A stretch of DNA of 64,000 nt, from assembly GCF_009904105.1 (NCBI RefSeq), contig NZ_JAAABJ010000519.1, forward strand, positions 1 to 64,000, in the 5' to 3' direction. The DNA is from Elizabethkingia argenteiflava. GTDB lineage: Bacteria > Bacteroidota > Bacteroidia > Flavobacteriales > Weeksellaceae. The position numbers were made by a program, and so were the translations under genes. Shown piece by piece: positions 43,867-53,278 of this stretch; the first letter of the stretch is position 1, and the number at the start of each line of letters is the position of its first letter. The notes under the pieces are model-generated. The model did no database searches and was not told the origin of the DNA. It saw only the letters and a list, made by a program, of their open reading frames with translations.

Positions 43867-44164
43867 ATATTTATTGTTGAATATTTGGCCCCTATTTATT
43901 TTCATATATAAAAAAATATGCTGAATTTTATTCTTCAGATTCTATTTTCTAATTTCAGTTGTTAACAGCTTAACAAGGAGCTTAATCAGTATTCTCGGAC
44001 ACTCATCAATCTGTGATGAAGCTTAAATATGGAGTTGATTTTTTCAATGATAACTAAAGTCAGGATTTTTTTTTTTGAATGAAATAAGGTCTTTTATATT
44101 TTTGTTTTCAAATTATTGTACATTTGGGCAATGTCAGCTTTAATTATTAACCAGTAAATATAAT
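43867..44164. other. Gap before the peptidase/PqqD cassette
   Basis: No gene of normal size lies here. Two very short frames are present: 43918-43965 (MLNFILQILFSNFSC) and 44016-44057 (MKLKYGVDFFNDN). I looked for a RiPP precursor because of the downstream cassette and cannot support either frame as one. The T-rich block 44060-44110 and the promoter-like box at 44119 fill the right end. Confidence 0.45.
44119..44126 (+). promoter_or_regulatory. Promoter -7 box upstream of the peptidase/PqqD cassette
   Basis: TACATTTG fits TAnnTTTG and lies 38 bases before the start codon at 44165. A TTTG at 44101-44104 is only 14 bases upstream, shorter than the usual spacing. The box suggests that the cassette and the wza-wzc genes after it can be transcribed separately from the glycosyltransferase genes. 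Confidence 0.45.
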
Positions 44165-44614
44165 ATGCAAAAAAAGATCCTTCGCAAAAGGGTAATTTCT
44201 AATGAATTGTTTTTTCAGTACGTACTAGAGAGGCTGGAAGCTGAAAAAAAGGTTAAAATTTTGGTAGCGGGCACCAGTATGGAACCATTTTTGCAAAATG
44301 GAGACCAGGTAGTATTGAAGAGAGCTGTAGATGAAGATATAAGAAAAGGTGTCATAGTATTGGCTCGTTTTAATCAAGGCTACATTTTACATCGTATCGT
44401 TCACTTACATAAAGAAAAAGTTACTCTGGCGGGTGATGGCAATATTAGTCAAGTGGAAATCGTAAGCAGGGAAGATATTCTAGGGGTGGTGATACAAGCT
44501 TACCGCTTAAACAGAGAGATAATGCTGAATGCTTTACTGGGAATGATTTGGTATAAGTTGCGCTGGATACGATCGATAGCTAATAAAGTTTTTAGAATAA
44601 AATTAAAATTATGA
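44165..44614 (+). CDS. S26-type peptidase with Ser/His signature, no membrane anchor
   Basis: A 149-residue protein of the S24/S26 superfamily. The serine box is AGTSMEPFLQNGD with Ser38. The second box reads YILHRIVHLHKEKVTLAGDG: it has His76 where bacterial signal peptidase I has Lys, and Asp91 in GDGN. This is the pattern of SipW/Sec11-type (ER-type) signal peptidases. Unlike these it lacks an N-terminal TM segment, and a mildly hydrophobic stretch is present only near residue 118-130. It starts a five-gene cassette; the PqqD gene overlaps it by 4 bases. It may cleave a leader peptide, or may have lost protease activity. Confidence 0.82.
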   Translation: MQKKILRKRVISNELFFQYVLERLEAEKKVKILVAGTSMEPFLQNGDQVVLKRAVDEDIRKGVIVLARFNQGYILHRIVHLHKEKVTLAGDGNISQVEIVSREDILGVVIQAYRLNREIMLNALLGMIWYKLRWIRSIANKVFRIKLKL

Positions 44615-44880
44615 GATTAAGGGAAGATTTGATGTTGAGACATTTAGGAGATGAATATGTGATTATAGAACCTGAGCAAGATATGGTGGATATGTCTAAA
44701 GTATTTACATTAAATGAGACCGCTGCTGTCTTATGGGAAGCCTTACAAGGAAAAGAGTTTAGTATTGAAGCTATTGTAGAAGAGTTATTATCTCGTTACA
44801 ATGTAGAGCGAGACGTAGCCGAAGATGATGCCAGAAAACTGGTCGATAATTTTAAAAAACAAGGTTTATTGACGGATTGA
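44611..44880 (+). CDS. PqqD-family peptide-binding protein
   Basis: An 89-residue PqqD-fold (RiPP recognition element) protein. The family pattern is seen in YVIIEPEQDMVDMSKVFTLN, then ETAAVLWEALQGKEFSIEAI, and the final helix with D-x-x-x-F (VDNFKKQGLLTD). These domains bind leader peptides and present them to modifying enzymes, but PqqD-like proteins also occur with other cargo. ATGA overlap joins it to the peptidase gene, and the nucleotidyltransferase starts 4 bases later. No radical-SAM, cyclodehydratase or lasso cyclase gene is nearby. Confidence 0.88.
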   Translation: MRLREDLMLRHLGDEYVIIEPEQDMVDMSKVFTLNETAAVLWEALQGKEFSIEAIVEELLSRYNVERDVAEDDARKLVDNFKKQGLLTD

Positions 44881-44884
44881 GGAA

Positions 44885-45985
44885 ATGTTAGAAGATAAAG
44901 TAACCAAAGCTTTTTTTACACTTTTCCGTGCAGGGCTATGGAATCATTCTCTAAATGATAGAGAGTTCCCCTGCCTGTCTCACGCTGATTGGGATGTTTT
45001 ATTTCAGTTTGCAGTGCGCCAAACCGTCGAAGGAATTGTATTTGATGGCGTACAAAAATTAGATAAAGACTTACTACCTCCAAGGGAACTTCACATAAAA
45101 TGGTTGATAAGGGTAGAACAGATAGGGAAACTAAATAGGCGGATGAATAGTATTATTACTGAACAGTCCGTTTTCTTTTCTAAAATAAATTTGCAGCCTC
45201 TGTTGCTGAAAGGTCAGGGGGTTGCTATGTGTTATGAGAACCCTGATAGAAGAGTTTGTGGTGATATAGATTGGTATTTTCCATCTATTCAAGATTTCCA
45301 AACGGCCAATCAAGAGCTTATCCAACGAGGTTTTAATATCATTCCTATGCCCGGCTATAGCAGTTGTTATGTCTGGAAAGATTGTCAAATAGATCACCAC
45401 CAAAAACTTTTTGATCTTTATAATCCCTTTTTATCAAAATATTTAAGAGATTTACAGTTTCAACAAATGGAAGAACAAATAAGGGTTCATCGTCAAGGAG
45501 TAGAATGGTTATTATTATCACCCTTACTACAAATATTACAGGTCAATTCTCACATCTTAAAGCATTTATTGTCTTTTGGTATAGGTATTCGCCAACTATG
45601 CGATGCGGCTGTGCTGTATAAAAATTACCACAATAGGATAGATGGGAGCGAATTGAAGAGGGTATACGCAAAACTTAAAATTTTGAGGTGGATCAATCTG
45701 TTACACCACATATTAGTAAAATATATAGGGCTACCTCCTGAATACCTACCATTTCCAATGGAAAAAGGCACCTCTGCAGATTGGATGATGCAAGAGATAT
45801 GGCAATCCGGAAATTTCGGATTTTATGACGTAAGGTATCAAAAAGAAACACCACAACAATTATTTAAAAGAGAAAAAACCAAAGTTAGAATATGGAAAAA
45901 TTTTATCAAGTATGTTCCTTATGCTCCTATGGAAGCCATGAGTTTTCCTTTGATTCATTTTTATTCAGGATTAAAAATAAAATAA
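44885..45985 (+). CDS. Nucleotidyltransferase-family protein (NTP_transf_5-like)
   Basis: A 366-residue protein resembling the uncharacterised nucleotidyltransferase family found in lasso-peptide and related gene clusters. The nucleotidyltransferase core is LLLKGQGVAMCYENPDRRVC followed by GDIDWYF, with the metal-binding D127-x-D129. The long C-terminal part is helical (HLLSFGIGIRQLCDAAVLYK is characteristic). In paeninodin-type lasso clusters a protein of this family sits beside an HprK-like kinase and an ABC transporter, as here. Its substrate is unknown in this setting. Confidence 0.85.
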   Translation: MLEDKVTKAFFTLFRAGLWNHSLNDREFPCLSHADWDVLFQFAVRQTVEGIVFDGVQKLDKDLLPPRELHIKWLIRVEQIGKLNRRMNSIITEQSVFFSKINLQPLLLKGQGVAMCYENPDRRVCGDIDWYFPSIQDFQTANQELIQRGFNIIPMPGYSSCYVWKDCQIDHHQKLFDLYNPFLSKYLRDLQFQQMEEQIRVHRQGVEWLLLSPLLQILQVNSHILKHLLSFGIGIRQLCDAAVLYKNYHNRIDGSELKRVYAKLKILRWINLLHHILVKYIGLPPEYLPFPMEKGTSADWMMQEIWQSGNFGFYDVRYQKETPQQLFKREKTKVRIWKNFIKYVPYAPMEAMSFPLIHFYSGLKIK

Positions 45986-45989
45986 TTTT

Positions 45990-47615
45990 TTGAATACAAG
46001 TTTATCATATCAGCTCAAATGGTCGTGGGAACTCACCAAGAATAAGAGAGGAGAGTTATTGCTTTATTTTTTATTAGAATTAGCTGCGATAGCCTTATCT
46101 TTAATATTTGTTTTTTGGTCGAAAAAATCTGTAGACCTCGCAATAGAGAGAAGTAATTCAGCCTTCCATAAAGCATTATTATATTCAGTATCTAGCGTTA
46201 TTATTGCGCTCTTGGTGAGGAGTTATTCAGGTTGGTTGAATGAAAGAACACGCATGAACATGATGATTAATTTGCAAAATTCAGTAATTAAATCTCAAAT
46301 GCTTTCAGTGTGGAAGTCTGGAAAATATTGGCATAGTGGAGATGTACAGGTTCGGATTAACAATGACTGTCAAGAAGTTATACACATGTTGGGTTACTTT
46401 TCAATAGGCTTTTTACTTACACTCATAAGGCTTTGTGCTTCATTTAGCTTTTTGTGGCTGATGGATCCGATGTTGGCGATTTTAATTGTAGCAATCTCTC
46501 CTTTATTTTTATTTTCTAAAATGTACTTTAAAAAACTTAGAAGATTAAATAGAGAATTGAAAACGGCTGAGAGTAATTTTGCAAATGTAGTTCAGGAGAA
46601 TTTAAGATTTAGGATGTCCATACGGGCGCTGGGTATGCAATTTATTCGTTGGCAAAAAGTACAGACCGGACAGCAAAATATATTTAGCTTAAAATCTAAG
46701 CTTTTAAACTTTTCTACCGTTTCGCAAGGGATAATGAAACTTACCATCAACACTGGATTTTTATTAACTTTTTGCTGGGGGGTTTATCGGTTAAATGCAG
46801 CCGATATTTCTTTTGGTACGATGACGGCATTCTTACAATTAGTGGGGAGAATTCAAAGCCCTATACTATCATTAATGGGATTTATTCCTTTATTTATTCG
46901 TTTTCGTACAGCTGTAGATCGTGTTCAGGAAATACAGGAATTAGAAGCTGAAGAAGAGGTGGAGCAAGAGTATATTGCACAACCTATAAGTTTGCAAATT
47001 AAAAATTTACATTTCCGTTACGAAGAAAAAAAAGTAATCAGTGCTCTAAATGCAGAGTTTACTGCAGGTCGACCTGCAGCAGTCATCGGCTACAGTGGAA
47101 AAGGAAAAACGACTCTTATCCGTATCTTGTTATCACTAATAACACCAGACCAAGGAGAGATACTAATCAAGATTTCTGATCAACAAATAGCACTGTCCAA
47201 TAAACACCGTATCAATATTGCTTATGTTCCTCAAGGGGATAAGTTGTTTAGTGGGAGTATAAGGGAAAATTTAGATTTAGAGGGAATGGATATTTCTGAA
47301 ACCCGTCTGCGGGAGGCTTTGTATTTAGCTTGTGCAGATTTTGTATATGATTTACCTAAGGGGATAGATACTATTATTGGAGAATCGGGGTATGGTCTCT
47401 CAGAAGGTCAGGCTCAGCGTATTGCTGTGGCAAGAGCTTTAATGAGGGAATGTAATATATGGCTTTTTGATGAAGTGACTTCTGCCTTGGATCCGGAAAC
47501 GTCAGCGACTCTTATTCAACGTTTATTAAAAGCGGGTAAAAATAAAATTTTGGTTTTTGTTACTCATGATATGAACTTAGCTCATCAATGTGATCAAACC
47601 ATTTATATAAACTGA
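45990..47615 (+). CDS. ABC exporter, fused membrane and ATPase domains
   Basis: A 541-residue half-transporter of the exporter class. About six TM segments lie in residues 20-300, and the ATPase domain is from about 330. The Walker A is GYSGKGKTT (367-375), the signature is LSEGQ (470-474, instead of LSGGQ), the Walker B is IWLFDEVTSALD and the H-loop is FVTHDM. There is no N-terminal C39 peptidase domain, so cargo cleavage would need a separate protease such as the S26-type one. The start is TTG at 45990, four bases after the upstream stop; the next in-frame ATG would delete a TM segment. Confidence 0.92.
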   Translation: MNTSLSYQLKWSWELTKNKRGELLLYFLLELAAIALSLIFVFWSKKSVDLAIERSNSAFHKALLYSVSSVIIALLVRSYSGWLNERTRMNMMINLQNSVIKSQMLSVWKSGKYWHSGDVQVRINNDCQEVIHMLGYFSIGFLLTLIRLCASFSFLWLMDPMLAILIVAISPLFLFSKMYFKKLRRLNRELKTAESNFANVVQENLRFRMSIRALGMQFIRWQKVQTGQQNIFSLKSKLLNFSTVSQGIMKLTINTGFLLTFCWGVYRLNAADISFGTMTAFLQLVGRIQSPILSLMGFIPLFIRFRTAVDRVQEIQELEAEEEVEQEYIAQPISLQIKNLHFRYEEKKVISALNAEFTAGRPAAVIGYSGKGKTTLIRILLSLITPDQGEILIKISDQQIALSNKHRINIAYVPQGDKLFSGSIRENLDLEGMDISETRLREALYLACADFVYDLPKGIDTIIGESGYGLSEGQAQRIAVARALMRECNIWLFDEVTSALDPETSATLIQRLLKAGKNKILVFVTHDMNLAHQCDQTIYIN

Positions 47616-47618
47616 AAT

Positions 47619-48545
47619 ATGCAAAACACCAAAATACAAGATCAAGAAGGTTTTAAATCGGTTTATTTTAAAATTGCCGACATTATTATGGAATTAGTTG
47701 TACCTTTCCAAGTGGAGATTACTTCCTGTTTGCCTTCTTTTAGAAATTTTATAGTGAAAGATATACAAGAGCCACCTCTTATAAAAACTAAACTTAGCTT
47801 TTCGTTACCTCCAGAAAATAAAAAAATCACTAAATTGCTGAGCGATGTTTCGATCGTTTGGGGGGATCGATTTCTTTTTGAAGAATCTTCTGAGCATTAC
47901 ATTGTATCTGTGCAAAGTGAGAATAAAGACAGAAGGGGAACAAAGATGTATAGTAAAAAAGATTTTAAGGAATCTGTTATTTATATGGAAGAAGCCGAAT
48001 TGTCTGTTACGTCTATTTTAAGTTGGGTGCTAATGGTAGCTTTTGGACAAGCTATCATCCCTTATAAGGCTGTATTGTTTCATGCTTCTGTAGTAGTGCA
48101 AGGGGATAAAGCTTATGCTTTTTTAGGAAAAAGTGGAACAGGAAAAAGCACGCATAGCCGTTTATGGATAGAATATTTAGAAGGCGTAAAATTATTGAAT
48201 GATGATAATCCTATAGTGCGCATAATGGAGGATGGTAAAATTATGATTTTTGGTACTCCTTGGAGTGGAAAAACCCCCTGTTACCGGAATATGAGGGTAG
48301 AGCTACAGGCTTTGGTTCGTCTTTCACAAGCTTCTGAAAATAAATGGAAAAATGTAGAGGGAAAAGAAGCTCTGGTTTCAGTGTTACCTAGTTGCACAGC
48401 AATTCGGTGGAATCGATTTTTATTTAATCAAATGGTCGATAGTTTAGAAGAGATAATAAGGAAGGTCAGGGTAGGGCAGCTGTTATGCTTACCGGATAAA
48501 GATGCTGCATATTTATGTAGTCAAAAAATAATAAACAATAAATAA
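47619..48545 (+). CDS. HPr kinase-like (HprK-related) protein
   Basis: A 308-residue P-loop kinase related to HPr kinase. The signature is FHASVVVQGDKAYAFLGKSG with the P-loop GKSGTGKST at 170-178, then LNDDNPIVRIM, which corresponds to the acidic catalytic stretch of HprK. The N-terminal half (1-140) is unlike classical HprK. No HPr/PTS gene is near. HprK-like kinases of this shorter type phosphorylate lasso precursor peptides in some clusters. It lies 3 bases after the exporter and 9 bases before a wza gene. Confidence 0.85.
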   Translation: MQNTKIQDQEGFKSVYFKIADIIMELVVPFQVEITSCLPSFRNFIVKDIQEPPLIKTKLSFSLPPENKKITKLLSDVSIVWGDRFLFEESSEHYIVSVQSENKDRRGTKMYSKKDFKESVIYMEEAELSVTSILSWVLMVAFGQAIIPYKAVLFHASVVVQGDKAYAFLGKSGTGKSTHSRLWIEYLEGVKLLNDDNPIVRIMEDGKIMIFGTPWSGKTPCYRNMRVELQALVRLSQASENKWKNVEGKEALVSVLPSCTAIRWNRFLFNQMVDSLEEIIRKVRVGQLLCLPDKDAAYLCSQKIINNK

Positions 48546-48554
48546 ATAAAGGGA

Positions 48555-49349
48555 ATGAATAAATTTATACTAGGAATAATGGTTTTGTTCAGTATTGTTT
48601 TACTGAACTCTTGCTTGTCCAAAAAAGTTGTATATATTAATGACATGACTGTGGATGCTGAATATCCTATTGCAGACCCTCCAGCGCTTCGTATTCAGAA
48701 GAATGATCGTTTAAATATTCAGGTGAGTGCAAAGTCTCTTGAATTAGCAGCTCCTTTTAATGTTGTAGCAGGAGCCTATAAACTCACAGAAGATGGCGTC
48801 TCTACAACCAGTGTAGATAAATCAGGAACTTCTCCGGGGTATTTAATAGATCAGAATGGAAATATAGAATTCCCAGTATTGGGGATTTTACATGTAGAAG
48901 GATTGACGTTAAATGAAGTGAGAGATTTGATTCGTAACCGTTTAATCAAGAATAGATATATTAGTGACCCTGTTGTAAAAGTTGAAATGCTTAATTTTAA
49001 AATTACAGTTATGGGAGCAGTAAAATCAGAGAGTGTGCTCACAGTACCCGATGGAAGAATGTCACTATTGGAGGCTCTAACAAAAGTAGGAGGACTCTCT
49101 ACCAATGCTTCTCCAGATAGAATTACCGTAATTCGCGAAGAAAATGGAGTAAGAAGAAGAATTGTCACCAATATACAAACACAGGAAGTTTTTAATTCGC
49201 CTGCTTATTACCTACAGCAGAATGATATTGTATATGTAGAGCCTCGTACAGCAGATATATCACCAAAAGAAGATCGATTCTGGAAGTATTTTGGAATTGG
49301 AATGGGCTTTATTGGTTTTCTTATGTCTACTATAGCCGTAATCAAATAA
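48555..49349 (+). CDS. Polysaccharide export lipoprotein (Wza-like), first copy
   Basis: A 264-residue outer-membrane polysaccharide export protein. The leader ends in the lipobox LLNSC. The PES domain follows (about 40-120: LRIQKNDRLNIQVSAKSLEL, then YLIDQNGNIEFPVLGILHVE) and a SLBB domain (about 140-215: ITVMGAVKSESVLTVPDGRM). A short hydrophobic helix ends the protein (FGIGMGFIGFLMSTIAVIK), as is usual in the short Wza of Bacteroidota. It is followed by a Wzc-type kinase 25 bases later. A second Wza gene lies at 56193. Confidence 0.93.
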   Translation: MNKFILGIMVLFSIVLLNSCLSKKVVYINDMTVDAEYPIADPPALRIQKNDRLNIQVSAKSLELAAPFNVVAGAYKLTEDGVSTTSVDKSGTSPGYLIDQNGNIEFPVLGILHVEGLTLNEVRDLIRNRLIKNRYISDPVVKVEMLNFKITVMGAVKSESVLTVPDGRMSLLEALTKVGGLSTNASPDRITVIREENGVRRRIVTNIQTQEVFNSPAYYLQQNDIVYVEPRTADISPKEDRFWKYFGIGMGFIGFLMSTIAVIK

Positions 49350-49374
49350 TCAAATTACATTACATAAATATAAT

Positions 49375-51750
49375 ATGACCAATCAGCAAAATCAGATAGT
49401 GAACGATCCTAAAAAGGAGCAGTTGATTAATGTTCTGGATCTCCTAAAATACCTGTTACACCATTGGAAGTGGTTTGCTTTTTCCATTTTAGTGTTTGGT
49501 ACTTTTGCTTACTACCAGTACAGCAAATCGCCCTTTGTATATAGTAGTACAGAAGTAGTAATGATTAAAACACCTTCTAATACTCCTACTACAGCGCGTA
49601 TTACGAGAGTAAGTGCTACCAATTATATAAGTGTAACCGATGAGATTTTACAATTGAAATCGAAAGAATTAATGAGGCAGACCGTCGATAGAATTGGAGC
49701 AGATATAAGTTATAAAGTGCTTAAGGGCTTAAGAGAGTACGAACTATATAAAAGTTCTCCTGTTCAGGTAAAAGTATTGGGTAAAAAGACAGAAGAGAGC
49801 TATACATTTACTGTAACTCCTTTAAACGCTTCATATGTTACAATTAAAAGTGCAGCCAAATCTGATAAAACAAATGTGATTAAAGTTCCACTTAATCATG
49901 TAGTGAAAACGCCTTTTGGTCAGGTATTGGTTAGACCTAGTAAATACTATGCAAGCTATTATGGGAAAGAAATTAAGGTGTTTAAATCTCCTCAAAGAGT
50001 CATAGTCGATTATTTTAAAAATAATTTAAAAATAAGACAGCTCGAAGAAGATGCTTCTTTACTACAGATCACCTTACAAGATAGTTCTCCAGAGCGAGCA
50101 TCAGATATCATTACCATGCTCATCAGAGTATACAATGAGGTGACATTACAAGATAAAAGTAGAATAGCCACCAATACAGCTAATTTTATAAAAGATAGGT
50201 TAGCGATCATTGAAAGCGAATTAAGTGCGGTAGAATTAAATATTGAAAACTTAAAAATTGCCAATCAAGGGGTAGATGTGGTAAAATCTGGAGATATCTA
50301 TTTATCCGATGGGCGCCAATATAAGCTACAGAAAACAAAGATAGAAACAGATATGCAATTGGCAGAGATGATGAGATCCTATCTAAAAAATAAACCAAAT
50401 GATCTTATTCCCAATAATACAGGATTGGTAGATGCGAGTGTTGAAAAACAGATAGCAGAATATAACATGGCTTTATTGAAAAAAAATAAGCTGGCCCAAG
50501 GGGGGAATACTTATAATCCGGTGGTAGTGGATTTAGAGGAAATGCTCAAATCTATGCGCAACAATATTAATAGAGCTGTTAACAATGCGTTGAACGGATT
50601 AAAAATTAAGATGAAAAACGCTCAACATGAAGAATCTTTAGCTCGAGGTCAGGCTATAAAAATTCCTGAAAAACAAAGGGTTATGGTTTCTATCGGTCGG
50701 CAACATAAGGTGAAAGAAGAACTTTATTTATTTTTGTTGAATAAACAAGAAGAAAATGCACTTAACGAAGCCATAGTAGATGAAAATATTCGTGTTGTAG
50801 ATCCTGCTTATGCTTCCGAATCACCTATTTATCCTAGTCGTTTTAAAAAGGTATTCATTGGTGTATTAGTAGGAACGGTCATTCCTGCTATAGTATTGCT
50901 CTCCACTCTTATCCTAAACACAGGTGTGAGAGGACGTCAAGATTTGGAGAATGTATTAACTGTTCCTTTCTTAGGAGAAATCCCTTTGTCTTTAAGTAGA
51001 AAACAAGGTAAAGGAGAAGTGTTGGTGAGTAAAACAGGAAGAGATCCTCTGACGGAGGCTTTTCGTATTGTACGGACCAATATTAATTTTATGACCAAAG
51101 ATGGATTACCTCCAAAAGTAATAACCTTTACTTCCTTTACGCCAGGTGTAGGTAAGACTTTTAGTGTTTTAAACTTAGCCACTACTCTATCTTTTTTGGA
51201 CAAAAAAGTAGTGGTATTAGATATGGATTTACGAAAAGGAACCTTAAGTTCTAAGGTTAATCTTTTACAACGAAAGGGAACCAGCCATTACTTATCCATT
51301 CCTTCTGTATGTATTGATGATATTTTACATAAAAGTGATATTGTAGACAATATTGATTTTGCACCCATTGGAGCTATTGCGCCCAATCCTGTAGAATTAT
51401 TGTTAAATAAACGTTTGGACCAGTTGATAGCAGAACTAAAAGAAAGATATGACTATATTATTATTGATAGCGTACCTACAGGTATTGTGGCCGATGCTAG
51501 CATTGTAGATCGGGTTACAGATTTAACTTTATTCTTGATAAGAGTGGGTAAAATGGATCGTAGGCAACTTCCAGAAATTCAGAAAATTTACGAAGAGGGT
51601 AAACTTTCCAATTTAGCTATCTTGTTGAATGGAGTGAAATTGAATACTTATGGCAGCTATAATTATGGTTATTATGGTTACGGTTATGGAGGCTATGGTT
51701 ATGAAGAAGACAAGAAAAATTTATTTTCCAAGTGGTTCAAAAGAACATAA
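49375..51750 (+). CDS. Wzc-like chain-length regulator and tyrosine autokinase, first copy
   Basis: A 791-residue inner-membrane protein. TM1 is at about 35-53 (WFAFSILVFGTFAYYQY), followed by a Wzz domain and long coiled coil (about 260-460). TM2 is at about 500-520, and the BY-kinase domain is from 545. The Walker A is PGVGKT (590-595), Walker A' is D616-x-D618 and Walker B is YIIIDSVP. The C-terminal tail (about 760-780) is a Tyr/Gly-rich run with nine tyrosines, the sites of autophosphorylation. It controls export and chain length together with the Wza upstream. No hairpin terminator is clear after it. Confidence 0.94.
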   Translation: MTNQQNQIVNDPKKEQLINVLDLLKYLLHHWKWFAFSILVFGTFAYYQYSKSPFVYSSTEVVMIKTPSNTPTTARITRVSATNYISVTDEILQLKSKELMRQTVDRIGADISYKVLKGLREYELYKSSPVQVKVLGKKTEESYTFTVTPLNASYVTIKSAAKSDKTNVIKVPLNHVVKTPFGQVLVRPSKYYASYYGKEIKVFKSPQRVIVDYFKNNLKIRQLEEDASLLQITLQDSSPERASDIITMLIRVYNEVTLQDKSRIATNTANFIKDRLAIIESELSAVELNIENLKIANQGVDVVKSGDIYLSDGRQYKLQKTKIETDMQLAEMMRSYLKNKPNDLIPNNTGLVDASVEKQIAEYNMALLKKNKLAQGGNTYNPVVVDLEEMLKSMRNNINRAVNNALNGLKIKMKNAQHEESLARGQAIKIPEKQRVMVSIGRQHKVKEELYLFLLNKQEENALNEAIVDENIRVVDPAYASESPIYPSRFKKVFIGVLVGTVIPAIVLLSTLILNTGVRGRQDLENVLTVPFLGEIPLSLSRKQGKGEVLVSKTGRDPLTEAFRIVRTNINFMTKDGLPPKVITFTSFTPGVGKTFSVLNLATTLSFLDKKVVVLDMDLRKGTLSSKVNLLQRKGTSHYLSIPSVCIDDILHKSDIVDNIDFAPIGAIAPNPVELLLNKRLDQLIAELKERYDYIIIDSVPTGIVADASIVDRVTDLTLFLIRVGKMDRRQLPEIQKIYEEGKLSNLAILLNGVKLNTYGSYNYGYYGYGYGGYGYEEDKKNLFSKWFKRT

Positions 51751-51914
51751 ATTAAAAAAATAAAGACCAGTGGTCAAAGCCTGCGTTAAGATATTTAAAT
51801 AGAGTATTTTACTGTTAAAAGCTTTAGAACAAAATAATATATTCTCATTATAGCAGGGCCTAAAAAAACATAAAATTGGAGAGAGAACATTAATTTGAAA
51901 TACTTAATTAAAAT

Positions 51915-53186
51915 ATGGGGGATATCATTTTTGACCTGATAGAAAAAGAGAAACAAAGACAAGTGCAAGGTTTGGAGCTTATAGCTTCCGAAAATTTTGT
52001 TTCACAAAATGTAATCAATGCAATGGGGAGTGTATTGACGAATAAATATGCAGAAGGTTATCCAGGTAGGCGATATTATGGGGGGTGCGAAGTAGTCGAT
52101 GAAGTCGAAACTTTGGCGATAGAAAGAGCTAAAGAACTTTTTGGTGTAGAATATGTAAATGTTCAGCCTCATTCGGGTGCTCAGGCCAATGCTGCAATTT
52201 ATTTAGCTGTTTTAAAACCAGGAGACAAGGTGATGGGAATGGATCTTTCTATGGGGGGGCATCTCACCCACGGCTCGGCGGTAAATTTTTCAGGACTTCA
52301 ATATCAAGTAGTTTCTTACGGTGTTGAAAGGGAAACCAGTCTCATTGATTACCATCAAATGCGTGAAATAGCCTTAAAAGAAAGGCCCAAAATGATTATC
52401 GCAGGTTTTTCGGCTTACTCTAGAGATTTGGAATATGCGAAGTTTAGAGAGATTGCAGATGAGATAGGAGCGACCCTTTGGGCAGATATTGCGCATCCAG
52501 CAGGGTTGATAGCAAAAGGTCTTTTAAATAATCCATTTGAGCATTGCCATATTGTCACCACGACTACTCATAAAACCCTTAGAGGTCCTAGAGGAGGGAT
52601 GATAATGATGGGCAAAGATTTTGAGAATACTTATGGATATAAAACGCCAAAGGGGGATCTCAAAATGATGAGTCAGGTACTGGACAGTGCTGTTTTTCCG
52701 GGCATTCAAGGGGGACCGCTAGAACATGTTATTGCAGGTAAGGCGGTTGCTTTCGCAGAGGCACTGGATGGTAAATTTTTACGCTATGCCAAACAAGTTA
52801 AGAATAATGCCACGGCTTTGGCAAAAGCTATGATAGGCTACGGTTTTGAAATCGTAAGTGGGGGAACCGATAATCATCTCATGCTAATAGATCTTCGTAA
52901 TAAGGGGGTAAATGGTAAAGAAATAGAGAAGGCATTAGTGAAAGCCGACATCACTTGCAATAAAAACATGGTTCCTTTTGATGATAAATCAGCTTTTACC
53001 ACTTCGGGTATTCGTTTGGGAACGGCTGCTATTACAACACGTGGGTTGAAAGAAGACGATATGCAGACTGTGGCAGGTCTAATCTCTGATGCGGTGGATC
53101 AACATCAAAATGATAAGGTTTTGAACGACATAAAAATAAAGGTGAATAAATTAATGGAAGGGAAAGCTTTGTTTAACTTTGAATAA
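51915..53186 (+). CDS. glyA: Serine hydroxymethyltransferase
   Basis: A PLP enzyme converting serine and tetrahydrofolate to glycine and methylene-THF in the cytoplasm. The 423-residue length is normal. Recognisable blocks are [56 protein letters not shown] and the PLP-lysine site [15 protein letters not shown]. No glycine riboswitch is evident in the 164-base leader. It sits between the two polysaccharide loci and is unrelated to them by function. Confidence 0.98.
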   Translation: MGDIIFDLIEKEKQRQVQGLELIASENFVSQNVINAMGSVLTNKYAEGYPGRRYYGGCEVVDEVETLAIERAKELFGVEYVNVQPHSGAQANAAIYLAVLKPGDKVMGMDLSMGGHLTHGSAVNFSGLQYQVVSYGVERETSLIDYHQMREIALKERPKMIIAGFSAYSRDLEYAKFREIADEIGATLWADIAHPAGLIAKGLLNNPFEHCHIVTTTTHKTLRGPRGGMIMMGKDFENTYGYKTPKGDLKMMSQVLDSAVFPGIQGGPLEHVIAGKAVAFAEALDGKFLRYAKQVKNNATALAKAMIGYGFEIVSGGTDNHLMLIDLRNKGVNGKEIEKALVKADITCNKNMVPFDDKSAFTTSGIRLGTAAITTRGLKEDDMQTVAGLISDAVDQHQNDKVLNDIKIKVNKLMEGKALFNFE

Positions 53187-53219
53187 TATTTATAACCTAT
53201 CTTAGGTATCTATTAAAAT

Positions 53220-53255
53220 AAGGGAATAGCTTTCTGAGCTGTTCTTTTATTTTTA
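53220..53255 (+). terminator. Intrinsic terminator of glyA
   Basis: AAGGGAATAGCT, loop TTCTG, AGCTGTTCTTTT form a 12-bp stem containing three G-T wobble pairs, followed by TTTTATTTTTA. It lies 34 bases after the glyA stop. Confidence 0.6.
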
Positions 53256-53278
53256 ATATACAGTTTAAAAAATAATGC

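Noticed and set aside
44165-48545. Complete lasso-peptide biosynthesis cluster
   Set aside because: No asparagine-synthetase-like cyclase, no transglutaminase-like B2 protease and no precursor were found, so I describe it only as RiPP-like.
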